This document shows positions 1 to 7,889 of a stretch of 64,000 bases of DNA, one piece after another; the first letter of the stretch is position 1; the number at the start of each line of letters is the position of its first letter. The notes below the pieces were generated by a model, which saw only the letters and a program-made list of their open reading frames with translations, searched no databases and had not been told where the DNA came from. Source of the DNA: Pseudomonas knackmussii B13 (GTDB taxonomy: Bacteria; Pseudomonadota; Gammaproteobacteria; Pseudomonadales; Pseudomonadaceae); NCBI RefSeq assembly GCF_000689415.1, contig NZ_HG322950.1:3169501-3233500 (forward strand). Reading direction: 5' to 3'. A program made the position numbers and the translations under genes.

Positions 1-85
1 GCAGGCCTCGCTCACCGTGCAGGAACAGCCGGCGGCCGCCCGGCTCAGGGAGCCGCTCGGCGGCGATGGCAAAGCGTTCGCTCAT
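1..85 (-). CDS. 5' end of a truncated gene, product not recognised
   Basis: Only the first 28 codons (MSERFAIAAERLPEPGG...) lie in the window; the gene runs off its left edge. Its ATG (83-85) overlaps the TGA of the FrnE-like gene by the ATGA arrangement, which is typical of translational coupling, so it is most likely the sixth cistron of the minus-strand operon that starts at 5059. No signal peptide or motif is visible in the fragment and no function can be assigned. Confidence 0.55.
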   Translation of the reverse strand, partial: MSERFAIAAERLPEPGGRRLFLHGERGL

Positions 86-747
86 GCCGCCTGCCCTGCC
101 TGGCGCTGCCGCTCCACGGCACGACACAGCGACGTCAGCAACACTTCCGGAGACTGCGCGCCGAGGGCGAACGGACGGCCTTCAACGAGGAACAGCGGCA
201 CGCTGGAATCCGCCAGGCCGACGCGGCGTCCGATGAAATAGCTGGCACCTTCGGCCAGCGCATCTTCGAAGTCCGTTGCGTGATAACCGCAGCTGCGCAG
301 GATGCGGCGCAGCGACTCGCGCTGGCCGATATCGTCGCCCAGCACGAAGTGTGCGCGGAACATCTGCTCCAACAGCGTTTCCAGCTGCGCCTCGGTACCG
401 ACCTGGGCAGCACGTGCGAACACGCGGTGCGCATAGGTGGTGTTGGGCATGGTGCGGATGCGTTCGAGGTCGATCTCGACGCCGGCTTTCTTCGCCGCGT
501 TTCGCACTTCGGTCTGGCGTGCGCGAACCGCGCGCTTGCCGCCCAGGCGACGCACGTAGAACTCGGCGAAGGGTTCGCCTTCCAGCGAGATCTGCGGCAG
601 CAACTGCAGGCCTAGCCAGTTGATCCGTACGTCGACGTCCGGGCGCTCGCGCCGCAGTGCCTGCAGCGCGGTATCCAGATTGCGTTTGCCGATCAGGCAC
701 CAGGGGCAGATGAAGTCGAAGGTCATCTCCAGGTTAAGGGTCAGCAT
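82..747 (-). CDS. DsbA/FrnE-family thioredoxin-fold oxidoreductase
   Basis: A 221-residue protein beginning MLTLNLEMTFDFICPWC. The CPWC motif at residues 14-17 followed by LIGKRNL is the N-terminal active site of the FrnE branch of the DsbA-like / 2-hydroxychromene-2-carboxylate isomerase superfamily, and the length fits. There is no signal peptide, so it is predicted cytoplasmic, unlike true DsbA. FrnE relatives have been described as polyketide-associated or stress-protective disulfide oxidoreductases; the substrate here is unknown. The start codon overlaps the stop of the MFS gene by 7 bases and the stop overlaps the next start, so it is co-translated within a tight operon. Confidence 0.8.
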   Translation of the reverse strand: MLTLNLEMTFDFICPWCLIGKRNLDTALQALRRERPDVDVRINWLGLQLLPQISLEGEPFAEFYVRRLGGKRAVRARQTEVRNAAKKAGVEIDLERIRTMPNTTYAHRVFARAAQVGTEAQLETLLEQMFRAHFVLGDDIGQRESLRRILRSCGYHATDFEDALAEGASYFIGRRVGLADSSVPLFLVEGRPFALGAQSPEVLLTSLCRAVERQRQAGQAA

Positions 748-2024
748 CGGGTGGCCTCCTCCGCCCGCAGGCGCTTGATGTCGGCGTGGTAGTGGCGGTG
801 CGCGAAGGCGAACACCAGGGCGGCGGCGATGCTGATCAGTGGGATCAGCTGGAAGGCGCGGTCCAGGCCCAGGTGGTCGGCCAGCACGCCCGTGAGCAGC
901 GGCCCCGGCGCCAGGCCCAGCAGGTTGTTGGCCAGGGTCAGGGTGGCGAAGGCGGTGCCGTGCACGGCGGTGTAGGTGAGGTTGGCGACCATCGCGCCGG
1001 CCGGGCCCGAGGTGCCGGTGGTGACCAGCATGCCGAGGGCGATCAGGCTCAGTTGCGCGGTGCCCGGCGGCAGGCGGAAGGCCAGCGACAGCAGCAGGCA
1101 GCTGATGGCGCAGAAGGCGATGGCGAGGACGATCTTGCGCTGCGGCGCCTGGCGGCCGAGGCGGTCACTGAGGATGCCGCAGAGCACCATGCCGGCACCG
1201 CCGACCAGGACGATGATCGCCGAGACCGCGCCGGCCTGGTCGGTGCCCATGTGGTAGTAGCGGTTCAGGTAGCTGGGGAACCAGACCATCACCGCGGCGC
1301 CGACGAACAGCTGCAGGCCGCTGCCGACGTAGGCGGCGACCACCGAGCGGCTGTTGAACAGGCTGCGCAGCGGGTGTCCGCCGCCCTGGTGGGCGACGCG
1401 CACCTGGCCGATGCGTTTCTCGCGCACCACCAGCGGATAGAGCAGCGCCAGCAACAGGCCGAACAGCGCCATGCCGGCGAAGGCCCAGCGCCAGCCCAGG
1501 TGCGCGGCGAGCACACCGCCCAGGGCCATGCCCAGCACCGAGCCGAACATGCCGCCGGCCATGAAGGCACCGGTCAGGGTGGCGCGCATGTGCGCCGGGA
1601 ATACGGAGATCACCACGGCGATGCCGACGCTGCCATAGGCCGCCTCGCCGACGCCGACGAGGAAGCGCGCAGCGAACATCTGCGGGAAGTTCTCGGCCAG
1701 CGCGCAGCCGAGGGTGGCGAGGCTCCAGAGCATGGCCATCAGGGCCAGGCTGCGCACCCGCCCCATGCGGTCGGCGAGCAGCGAGAGCGGGAAGGTCAGC
1801 AGGCCGACCATGACCGCGACTATGCCGCTGAGCAGGCCGAGCTGGGCGTCGCTCAGGACCCATTCGTCCTTGAGCAGGGGGAATACGGCGTTGAGCACCT
1901 GGCGCGACATGTAGTCGGAAATCAGCAGGCCGAAGGTCAGGGCGAAAACGACCCAGGCATAGCGGCGCGTCACGCTCGGCGCGGCGGTTTGGACATCGCC
2001 GGTGGCGACGGTGTGGAAGGCCAT
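741..2024 (-). CDS. MFS transporter
   Basis: A 427-residue hydrophobic protein with about 12 predicted membrane segments. The cytoplasmic loop 2-3 motif is visible as LLADRMGRVRS, and the equivalent loop in the C-terminal half as ILSDRLGRQ. The early sequence RQVLNAVFPLLKDEW...SDAQLGLL and the segment FLVGVGEAAYGS resemble sugar-phosphate / organic-anion and Spinster-like subfamilies. It is expected in the inner membrane, moving an organic acid or amine by proton coupling. A good ribosome site (GGAGAGG) precedes the ATG. It follows the BKACE gene after an 88-base gap holding a strong hairpin, so it may be read partly by readthrough. A role in importing the operon's substrate is inferred. Confidence 0.85.
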   Translation of the reverse strand: MAFHTVATGDVQTAAPSVTRRYAWVVFALTFGLLISDYMSRQVLNAVFPLLKDEWVLSDAQLGLLSGIVAVMVGLLTFPLSLLADRMGRVRSLALMAMLWSLATLGCALAENFPQMFAARFLVGVGEAAYGSVGIAVVISVFPAHMRATLTGAFMAGGMFGSVLGMALGGVLAAHLGWRWAFAGMALFGLLLALLYPLVVREKRIGQVRVAHQGGGHPLRSLFNSRSVVAAYVGSGLQLFVGAAVMVWFPSYLNRYYHMGTDQAGAVSAIIVLVGGAGMVLCGILSDRLGRQAPQRKIVLAIAFCAISCLLLSLAFRLPPGTAQLSLIALGMLVTTGTSGPAGAMVANLTYTAVHGTAFATLTLANNLLGLAPGPLLTGVLADHLGLDRAFQLIPLISIAAALVFAFAHRHYHADIKRLRAEEATRC

Positions 2025-2074
2025 GGCGCTACCTCTCCAGGCGTGGGGGTGTCTTGTTCTTATAGGAATTAAAG

Positions 2075-2106
2075 CCGGGCCGGGGTACTGGCAGACCCCG
2101 GCCCGG
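2075..2106 (-). terminator. Intrinsic-terminator-like hairpin after the BKACE gene
   Basis: CCGGGCCGGGGT (2075-2086) and ACCCCGGCCCGG (2095-2106) form a perfect 12-bp G+C stem with an 8-base loop. On the minus strand it is followed by CTTTAATT, a weak U run. It lies just after the stop of the BKACE gene (2113) and before the MFS gene, so it is likely a partial terminator or attenuator, or a 3'-end stabiliser. Confidence 0.6.
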
Positions 2107-2112
2107 AGTTCG

Positions 2113-3165
2113 TCACGCGCGTTGCGGGACGGACTTCTGGCCCGGCAGGCGGTTGGGCGCCATGCCGTTCATGCGCAGGGTTTCCTCGACGTCCTTGTAC
2201 TGCACGCCGATGCGGTAGATGGCGCGGGCCTCCTGGCCGTTGGCGACTTCACGGCCCAGCTCGTGGGCGACGCGCACGCACTGCTGGATCTGCTCGACCG
2301 AGGTCATGCGCTCGCCGTGCTGGCCGATGATGGTGTCCTCGATGCCGCAGCGCGGGTGCAGGCCCATCGCCATGGCCATCATGTTGAACGGCAGCACGTT
2401 CTTCAGCAGCGACTCGGCGGTGATGCAGGCGCCATCCGGCGCGCGGTGCACGAAGTTCATGAAGTTGAACGGGTTGGGGCCGTCGAAGCCGCCGCCGATG
2501 CCGATCCAGGTGAGGTTCAGCGGGCCCTTGTAGACGCCCTTGCGCACCAGGCGCTCGAGGGTTTCCAGGGCATGCATGCCGGTCAGCTGGAAGTGCGGCT
2601 GGATATTGTTGGCCTGCAGGCGCTTGAGGTGCTCCTCGACCCAGGCCGGGCCGGCCGGCACGGTCATCTCGCTGTACGCGGCCTGGTAGGCCGGGTGCTC
2701 CAGGGAGGTGCCCTTCAGGTACTCCGGATACAAGAGTTCCATGATGTTCATCTGGGTGGTGTTGATCGCCACCGTGACCTGGTCGGGTTTCGGGGTCAGC
2801 TCGGCGAGCATGTGGCGGGTGTCGTCGGACAGCCACTTGGCTGCCTCGCCTTCGCTTTCCGGGGCGAAGGAGATCGAGCCGCCGACCTGGATGATCATGT
2901 CCGGCACGGCTTCACGGACGCCGGCGATCAGCTCGTTGAACTTGGACAGGCGCTTGGAGCCGGTGCCGTCCAGCTCGCGGACGTGCAGGTGCAGCACGGT
3001 GGCGCCGGCTTCGTAGCAATCCACGGCCTTCTGGACCTGTTCGTCCATGGTCACCGGGATGTCTTCGGGGAAGTCTTGCGGCATCCACTCGGGGCCGTAG
3101 GGGGCCACGGTGATGACGACTTTTTCCTGGTTTTCGGGGTGCAGCGAATCGTCGAAGAATTGCAT
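2113..3165 (-). CDS. Beta-keto acid cleavage enzyme (BKACE, DUF849 family)
   Basis: A 350-residue protein of the BKACE family, in which a zinc enzyme condenses a beta-keto acid with acetyl-CoA to give acetoacetate and a new CoA thioester; examples act on 3-keto-5-aminohexanoate and dehydrocarnitine. The zinc-binding HLHVRELDG motif lies near residue 50, QVGGSIS follows in the middle, and HPRCGIEDTIIGQHGE near the C-terminus carries the acidic ligand region. The start was placed at the ATG of MQFFDD because AGGAG precedes it and family homology begins there; a longer reading frame upstream overlaps the dioxygenase gene and is not credible. Neighbouring dioxygenase and dehydrogenase-like genes suggest that a beta-hydroxylated or oxidised acid is its substrate, but this is inference. 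Confidence 0.85.
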   Translation of the reverse strand: MQFFDDSLHPENQEKVVITVAPYGPEWMPQDFPEDIPVTMDEQVQKAVDCYEAGATVLHLHVRELDGTGSKRLSKFNELIAGVREAVPDMIIQVGGSISFAPESEGEAAKWLSDDTRHMLAELTPKPDQVTVAINTTQMNIMELLYPEYLKGTSLEHPAYQAAYSEMTVPAGPAWVEEHLKRLQANNIQPHFQLTGMHALETLERLVRKGVYKGPLNLTWIGIGGGFDGPNPFNFMNFVHRAPDGACITAESLLKNVLPFNMMAMAMGLHPRCGIEDTIIGQHGERMTSVEQIQQCVRVAHELGREVANGQEARAIYRIGVQYKDVEETLRMNGMAPNRLPGQKSVPQRA

Positions 3166-3218
3166 GTCGGTCTCCTGGATTGTTCTTGTTGGATCGACGC
3201 GCGGGCTTGCGGCCCGGC

Positions 3219-4067
3219 TCAGTAAGGCTTGTCGCCGATGATCCCGGCGCGCTCCATCTGGCGGACGCAGGGTGGGTAGTCCATTACCGCGTAGTGCTGG
3301 GTACTGCGGTTGTCCCAGATCGCCACGCTGTTCTTCTTCCAGCGCCAGCGCACCTGGTACTCGGGGATGTAGACCTGGCTCACCAGGTAGCGCAGCAGGT
3401 CGCTGGCACCGGGGTTGGCGTCCTGGCCGAAGCGCACGTTCTTGGCGGTGTGGAAGTTGCTGAAATGGGTGGTGAACGCGTTGACGAAGAGCACCTTCTC
3501 GCCGGTCTCCGGGTGGGTGCGCACGACGGGGTGCTCGGCGTCCGGGTACTGGGCCTTCAGCGCCAGGCGCTTCTCGATGGGCATGGCGGCGCCGAAGCTC
3601 GCCTCGATGCTGTGGCGGGCGCGCAGGCCTTCGATCTTCTCCTTGATCTCGCTCGGCAGGTTCTCGTAGGCCAGGGCCATGTTCGCCCACATGGTGTCGC
3701 CGCCTACCGGCGGGCACTCCACGCAGCGCAGCACGCAGCCCATGGGCGGCACTTCGCGCCAGGTGGCGTCGGTGTGCCAGGCGTTCTCGTAGCGGTCGTT
3801 GGGCTGGTTGGGGTTCTTGTAGATGCGCACCAGGCCCGGGTGCTCCGGGTCGCTGCCGGCCACCGGGTGGTCCTCCAGCTCGCCGAAGCGGCGAGCGAAG
3901 GTCACGTGGTCGGCGCGGCTGATGTCCTGGTCGCGCAGGAACAGCACCTTGTGGGTGAGCAGCAGCTGGCGGATCTCGGCGAACAGGCCTTCGTCGTGGG
4001 CGGCGTCGGCCAGGCTGACGCCGGAGAGTTCGGCGCCGATGCTGCAGGTCAGTTGTTCCACGTGCAT
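3219..4067 (-). CDS. TauD/TfdA-family Fe(II)/2-oxoglutarate dioxygenase
   Basis: 282 residues. The facial triad is visible: H98 and D100 in WHTDATW and H258 in RSTQHYAVMDY, with R269 or R274 in the following segment as the 2-oxoglutarate-binding arginine. The family hydroxylates taurine, 2,4-D, sulfates, carboxylates and similar compounds, usually leading to cleavage of a C-heteroatom bond. The start chosen is the ATG of MHVEQL; a longer frame upstream runs into the qor-like gene and gives no family match. The gene sits 11 bases after the MDR gene and 53 bases before the BKACE gene. Which substrate is hydroxylated cannot be told from sequence. Confidence 0.87.
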   Translation of the reverse strand: MHVEQLTCSIGAELSGVSLADAAHDEGLFAEIRQLLLTHKVLFLRDQDISRADHVTFARRFGELEDHPVAGSDPEHPGLVRIYKNPNQPNDRYENAWHTDATWREVPPMGCVLRCVECPPVGGDTMWANMALAYENLPSEIKEKIEGLRARHSIEASFGAAMPIEKRLALKAQYPDAEHPVVRTHPETGEKVLFVNAFTTHFSNFHTAKNVRFGQDANPGASDLLRYLVSQVYIPEYQVRWRWKKNSVAIWDNRSTQHYAVMDYPPCVRQMERAGIIGDKPY

Positions 4068-4078
4068 GGCGACGCTCC

Positions 4079-5059
4079 TCAGATGACGAAGATGGACGAG
4101 CCGGTGGTCTTGCGGGATTCGAGGTCGCGGTGCGCCTGCACGGCGTCTTCCAGCGCGTAGTGCTGGTTGATCTCGATGCGGATGTCGCCGTTGCCGACAT
4201 GGCCGAACAGTTCGTCGAGCAGAGCCTGCTTCTCGGCCGGCTCGGCGATGTAGTCGGCCAGCGCCGGACGGGTCAGGAACAGCGAGCCCTTCATCGCCAG
4301 CAGCACCGGGTCGAAGGCCGGGATCGGGCCGGACGCGGTACCCACGCAAACCATCAGGCCGCGGCGCTTGAGCGAGTCCAGCGAGGCCATGAAGGTGTCC
4401 TTGCCGACGCTGTCGAAGACCACGTCGACGCCACGGCCGTCGGTCAGCTCGCGAACGCGCTTGGCCACGTCTTCTTCGCTGTAGTTGATGACATGGCTGC
4501 AGCCATGGGCGTAGGCGACCTCGGCCTTGGCCCCGCTGGAGACGGTACCGATGACGTTCAGCCCGAGCAGCTTCGCCCACTGCGAGACGATCAGGCCGAC
4601 ACCGCCAGCGGCGGCGTGCAGGAGGATGCTGTCGCCAGCCTTGAAGTCGTGGATGCGACGCAGCAGGTAGGCGGAAGTCAGGCCGCGCATGGTCATGGCC
4701 GCGGCGGTCTCGAAGGCGATGTTCTCCGGCAGGCGGATCAGCGGCGCGGCCGGCACCAGGCGCTCGGTGCTGTAGGCACCGAGGGTGTTGACGAAACCGG
4801 TGTAGGTGACGCGGTCGCCGGGCTTGACGTTGCTAACGCCCTCGCCCACCGCAACCACCACGCCGGCGGCCTCGACGCCCATGCCGCTGGGCAGCGGCAC
4901 GGCATAGGTGCCGTTACGGAAGTAGGTGTCGGCGTAGTTCAGGCCGACGGCCACGTGGCGCAGGCGTACCTGTCCGGGTCCCGGGTCGCCGACCTCGACG
5001 TCCTCGTAACGCAAAACCTCAGGTCCCCCGACCTCGTAGAAGCGAACCGCCTTGGCCAT
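4079..5059 (-). CDS. Zinc-independent MDR, quinone oxidoreductase-like (Qor family)
   Basis: 326 residues of the medium-chain dehydrogenase/reductase fold. The N-terminal GroES-like domain carries the conserved GLNYADTYFRNG (residues 39-50), and the Rossmann dinucleotide motif is AAAGGVG at 149-155, typical of NADPH-dependent Qor enzymes. No zinc-ligand cysteines are present. The family reduces quinones or 2-enals in the cytoplasm. It is the first gene of the minus-strand operon, with GGGAGA ahead of its ATG. In this operon it may interconvert an unsaturated or carbonyl intermediate between the dioxygenase and BKACE steps, although a detoxification role is equally possible. Confidence 0.85.
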   Translation of the reverse strand: MAKAVRFYEVGGPEVLRYEDVEVGDPGPGQVRLRHVAVGLNYADTYFRNGTYAVPLPSGMGVEAAGVVVAVGEGVSNVKPGDRVTYTGFVNTLGAYSTERLVPAAPLIRLPENIAFETAAAMTMRGLTSAYLLRRIHDFKAGDSILLHAAAGGVGLIVSQWAKLLGLNVIGTVSSGAKAEVAYAHGCSHVINYSEEDVAKRVRELTDGRGVDVVFDSVGKDTFMASLDSLKRRGLMVCVGTASGPIPAFDPVLLAMKGSLFLTRPALADYIAEPAEKQALLDELFGHVGNGDIRIEINQHYALEDAVQAHRDLESRKTTGSSIFVI

Positions 5060-5371
5060 GTGCCCTGTCTCCCGTGTGGATGCTTGTTCTTGATACTTGT
5101 TTGGGGGGGTATTTCCCCTTGTGCAAACGACTCTAGGGATGCGGCCTGGCAGGCGCTTCTCATGGCACGACAGGGACTTTTCATTTCATGACAGGGGACG
5201 CCACGCGCGGAAATTGACGGCGATCAAGGCGTCGCCAAGGCAAAGGCGTAGCTAGAAAAGAAGGGCTTCGATGGCTGGTCCATCGAGCTGTGCCTATCCT
5301 TGGATCAGCCCGGCCGCGGCGAAATGCCTGACCGCCGGGCGAGTCATTTCTGACCGAAGCGGGAGACGCGC
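5060..5371. other. Divergent intergenic region between the catabolic operon and potE
   Basis: 312 bases without a credible gene. It must hold the promoter of the minus-strand operon and that of the PotE-like gene. An imperfect palindrome GGGGGTATTTCCCC (5105-5118) lies about 50 bases upstream of the minus-strand start codon and could be an operator. On the minus strand TTGCAC, 17 bases from CAAACA, is a weak promoter candidate. No clear promoter is seen for the plus strand; GGGAG precedes the potE ATG. Confidence 0.4.
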
Positions 5372-6709
5372 ATGGCGGCGACACGGAAGATGGGACTCAC
5401 AGGGCTGACGACCCTGGTGATGGTCAACATGATGGGTTCGGGCATCATCATGCTGCCCTCGAGCATGGCCCAGCTGGGCGCCGTATCGCTGCTCTCCTGG
5501 ATATTCACCGCGATCGGCTCCATGGCCATCGCCTACTGCTTCGCCCAGTGCGGCATCTACTGCACGCGCTCCGGCGGCATGTCGGCGTACAGCGAAGAGG
5601 CCCACGGCAAGTCGGCGTTCTTCCTCTGTTCGTACCTCTACTTCCTCTCGCTGGTGATCAGCAACGTCGCCATCAGCATCTCCGCGGTGGGCTACCTGAC
5701 GCCCTTCGTGCCCTGGCTCGGCAGCGGCGCCATCCCGCTGTTCATCGGCACGCTGGTGCTGATCTGGGTGACCACCCTGGCCAACTTCGGCGGCCCGAGC
5801 ATCACCGGGCGGCTCGGCTCGATCACGGTCTGGGGCGTGATCATCCCGGTGGCCGGGCTCGGCCTGATCGGCTGGTTGTGGTTCGACCCGCAGGTCTTCG
5901 CCGCCGCCTGGAACCCGAACAAGCTGCCGGTCGGCGAAGCCATCAGCAGCAGCATCCCGCTGACCCTCTGGGCCTTCCTCGGCATGGAGTCGGCGGCGCA
6001 GAACTCCGACGCCGTGGAGAACCCCAAGCGCAACGTGCCGCTCGCCTGCCTGCTCGGCACTCTTGGCGCGGCGGTGGTCTACGTGCTCTCCACGACCGTC
6101 ATCCAGGGCATAGTGCCGAACCCCGAGCTGGCCAACTCCAGCGCACCCTTCGCGCTGGTCTATGCGCACCTGTTCAGCGACGGTGTGGGCAACGTGGTGA
6201 TGGCGCTGGCGGTGATCGCCTGTACCGGCTCGCTGCTGGGTTGGCAGTTCACCCTGGCCGAGACTGCGCGGGTCACCGCCCAGCAAAAGCTCTTCCCGCC
6301 CCTGTTCACCCGCGTCACCCGCCACGGCGCGCCGCTCCCGGGCCTGATCACCTGCGCCGTGATGCAGAGCCTGATCGCCCTCTCGACCATCTCGCCCAAC
6401 GCCACCGCGCAGTTCACCAAGCTGGTCAGCCTCGCGGCGGTGACCAACATCATTCCCTACATCACCTCGCTCACCGGGCTCTGGGTGATCATGTACAAGG
6501 CCAACGTCGGCCTCGACGTGTTCCGCCGCAACACACTGGTGGCGCTGATCGCCGCCGCCTACTGCTTCTACGCGCTCTATGCCTCGGGTGTGGACGCGGT
6601 GTTCGGCGCGGCCATGGTGATGGTGGTCGGCTACCTGCTGTTCGGTTTCATCGCCAAGCGCTTCGTGAAGATCCTCTCCCGTCGCCCCGCCGCATCGGAG
6701 GCCCAATGA
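5372..6709 (+). CDS. potE: PotE-like putrescine/ornithine antiporter (APC superfamily)
   Basis: 445 residues, about 12 membrane segments. The first helix MVNMMGSGIIMLP is the family signature seen in E. coli PotE, and further close matches to PotE are SSITVWGVIIPV-like GSITVWGVIIPVAGLG, TLWAFLGMESAAQNSD and SLLGWQFTLAE. The protein exchanges putrescine and ornithine, or related amines, across the inner membrane. It is read with the next gene (ATGA overlap at 6706), an amino-acid-binding-protein gene that is frameshifted. No ornithine decarboxylase gene is next to it, which differs from the speF-potE arrangement of enterobacteria. Confidence 0.85.
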   Translation: MAATRKMGLTGLTTLVMVNMMGSGIIMLPSSMAQLGAVSLLSWIFTAIGSMAIAYCFAQCGIYCTRSGGMSAYSEEAHGKSAFFLCSYLYFLSLVISNVAISISAVGYLTPFVPWLGSGAIPLFIGTLVLIWVTTLANFGGPSITGRLGSITVWGVIIPVAGLGLIGWLWFDPQVFAAAWNPNKLPVGEAISSSIPLTLWAFLGMESAAQNSDAVENPKRNVPLACLLGTLGAAVVYVLSTTVIQGIVPNPELANSSAPFALVYAHLFSDGVGNVVMALAVIACTGSLLGWQFTLAETARVTAQQKLFPPLFTRVTRHGAPLPGLITCAVMQSLIALSTISPNATAQFTKLVSLAAVTNIIPYITSLTGLWVIMYKANVGLDVFRRNTLVALIAAAYCFYALYASGVDAVFGAAMVMVVGYLLFGFIAKRFVKILSRRPAASEAQ

Positions 6710-7603
6710 AGCGGACCATCCCTACCCTGCTGGCCCTTGGCCTGAGCGCGTTGTTCACCCTGCCGGGCCACCGCCGGCAGCCTCGAGCGCATCCGCGCGA
6801 ACCATGAGCTGGTGCTGGGCTTCATCGCCGGCGATGCGCCCTTCACCGATGGCGATGAAAAGCAGGCCAGCGGCTACGGCATCGACCTCTGCCAGGCGGT
6901 GGCCACTGAACTGCGCAAGGACCCCGCCCTCGCCCAGTTGCAGACGCGCTATCGCCCGGTGCAACTGGCGCAGGCGCTGGACGCGGTCAGCGGCGGCCAG
7001 GTCGACCTGCTCTGCAGTCCGCTGGTGGAAACCTTGCAGCGCCGCGAGACGGTGAGCTTCTCGCTGCCGGTGATCACCGCCGGGATCGGCGCGATCCTGC
7101 GCAGCGACGCTCCGGCGGACCTGCGTGACGCCCTCTCCGGTGCGCCGCGCGAGCGTGGCCCGACCTGGCGGGCGACGGTCAACCAGGGTCTGAGCAAGCG
7201 CAGCTTCGCCGTGCTCAAGGGCACCCTCGGCGCCACCTGGGTCCGGCAGCGCGCCCGCGAACTGGGCCTGCAGTCGAACCTGGTGGAGGTCGGCAGCTAC
7301 GACGAGGGCGTGCAGCAGGTGCTGAACCGCCGGGTCGATGCCTTCTTCGGCGATCGCCTGTCGCTGCTGCACTACCAGACCCGCCAGGCCAACGGCGCGC
7401 AACTGCGGGTGTCGGACCGCCTGTTCGAAGCGGCCCATGCCAGCCTGGTCCTGGCCCGCGGCGACGACGACTTCCGCCTTCTGGTCGACCGCGCACTGAG
7501 CCAGAGCCTGCGCGGCGAAATGGGCCAGGCGCTGTACACCCGCTACTTCGGCGCGCCTAGCGAACAGCAGCTGATGCTGCTGCGGCTGTACAGCCTGCCT
7601 TGA
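6706..7603 (+). pseudogene. Family 3 periplasmic solute-binding protein, frameshifted at the signal peptide junction
   Basis: The ATG at 6706 overlaps the potE stop and encodes a good signal peptide (MKRTIPTLLALGLSALFTLPGH), but that frame closes at 6807. The rest of the protein, from AGSLERIRANHELVLGFIAG through DLLCSPLVETLQRRE to the C-terminus at 7603, is in another frame. Removing one C near 6770-6773 would give ...LPGHAGSLERIRANHE, joining both parts. The mature part looks like an amino-acid-type solute-binding protein (YGIDLCQAVA, then VNQGLSKRSF), about 290 residues in all. It is either a true single-base insertion or a sequencing error in a C-rich run. A GTG-started, leaderless version from 6812 is unlikely to be functional. 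Confidence 0.75.
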
Positions 7604-7626
7604 AGGCTCTGTCGGGCCCACTGGCC

Positions 7627-7651
7627 AATGAATCTGCATGAAACATCTTTA
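7627..7651 (+). promoter_or_regulatory. ATGAA direct-repeat operator candidate
   Basis: AATGAATCTGCATGAA followed by ACATCTTTA. Two ATGAA units lie 10 bases apart (7628 and 7638) and ATCTTTA follows. Nearly the same arrangement occurs at 13065-13090 before the RND pump, and a close copy lies on the minus strand at 7766-7785 before oprD. The 10-base period is typical of OmpR-family response regulators, and the gene for one is at 9345. Confidence 0.5.
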
Positions 7652-7697
7652 ACCCCGACGGAGCGCCGCCTGATCCATAGTGAAGCCGCTCCTTGGT

Positions 7698-7731
7698 GAC
7701 CGATCCCGTTCGCGGGACGGTCATTTTTTTT
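7698..7731 (+). terminator. Rho-independent terminator
   Basis: GACCG-a-TCCCG, loop TTCG, CGGGA-CGGTC (7698-7722) followed by eight T from 7724. This is a strong intrinsic terminator on the plus strand. It ends the potE/binding-protein transcript, or a short transcript starting after the operator at 7627-7651. Confidence 0.9.
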
Positions 7732-7765
7732 GCCCGCCGCCGGCGTCGGCGAACCTGAAAAAAGT

Positions 7766-7785
7766 TTCATCCGGATTCATTTGTC
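7766..7785 (-). promoter_or_regulatory. ATGAA direct-repeat operator candidate upstream of oprD-like gene
   Basis: On the minus strand the 20 bases read GACAAATGAATCCGGATGAA, differing at only two positions from 13061-13080 upstream of the RND pump gene. It lies 105 bases before the porin start. I infer a common transcription factor, most simply the response regulator at 9345. Confidence 0.6.
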
Positions 7786-7889
7786 CGCCCTTCCCCCGCC
7801 CTTCCTAATGGCAGCCGGCCGGCATTGCCGCGCAGCACAACCAACAATTCTTGCCGGGCCCATGATCCCGGCGTGGGGGATACCTTTCG

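Noticed and set aside
786..2072. Long open frame antisense to the MFS gene (and similar long antisense frames, for example 13183-16344 minus and 20953-23064 minus)
   Set aside because: High G+C keeps opposite frames open. Composition is Gln/Ala/Arg/His-rich, no domain is visible, and each lies wholly over a gene with clear family motifs.
5181..5384. 67-codon minus-strand frame between qor-like gene and potE
   Set aside because: Arg/Pro-rich, no ribosome site, overlaps the promoter region of two divergent genes.
6812..7603. Binding protein as an intact gene starting at GTG 6812
   Set aside because: This would lack the signal peptide and the first mature strand, and no ribosome site precedes it; a frameshifted longer gene explains the sequence better.
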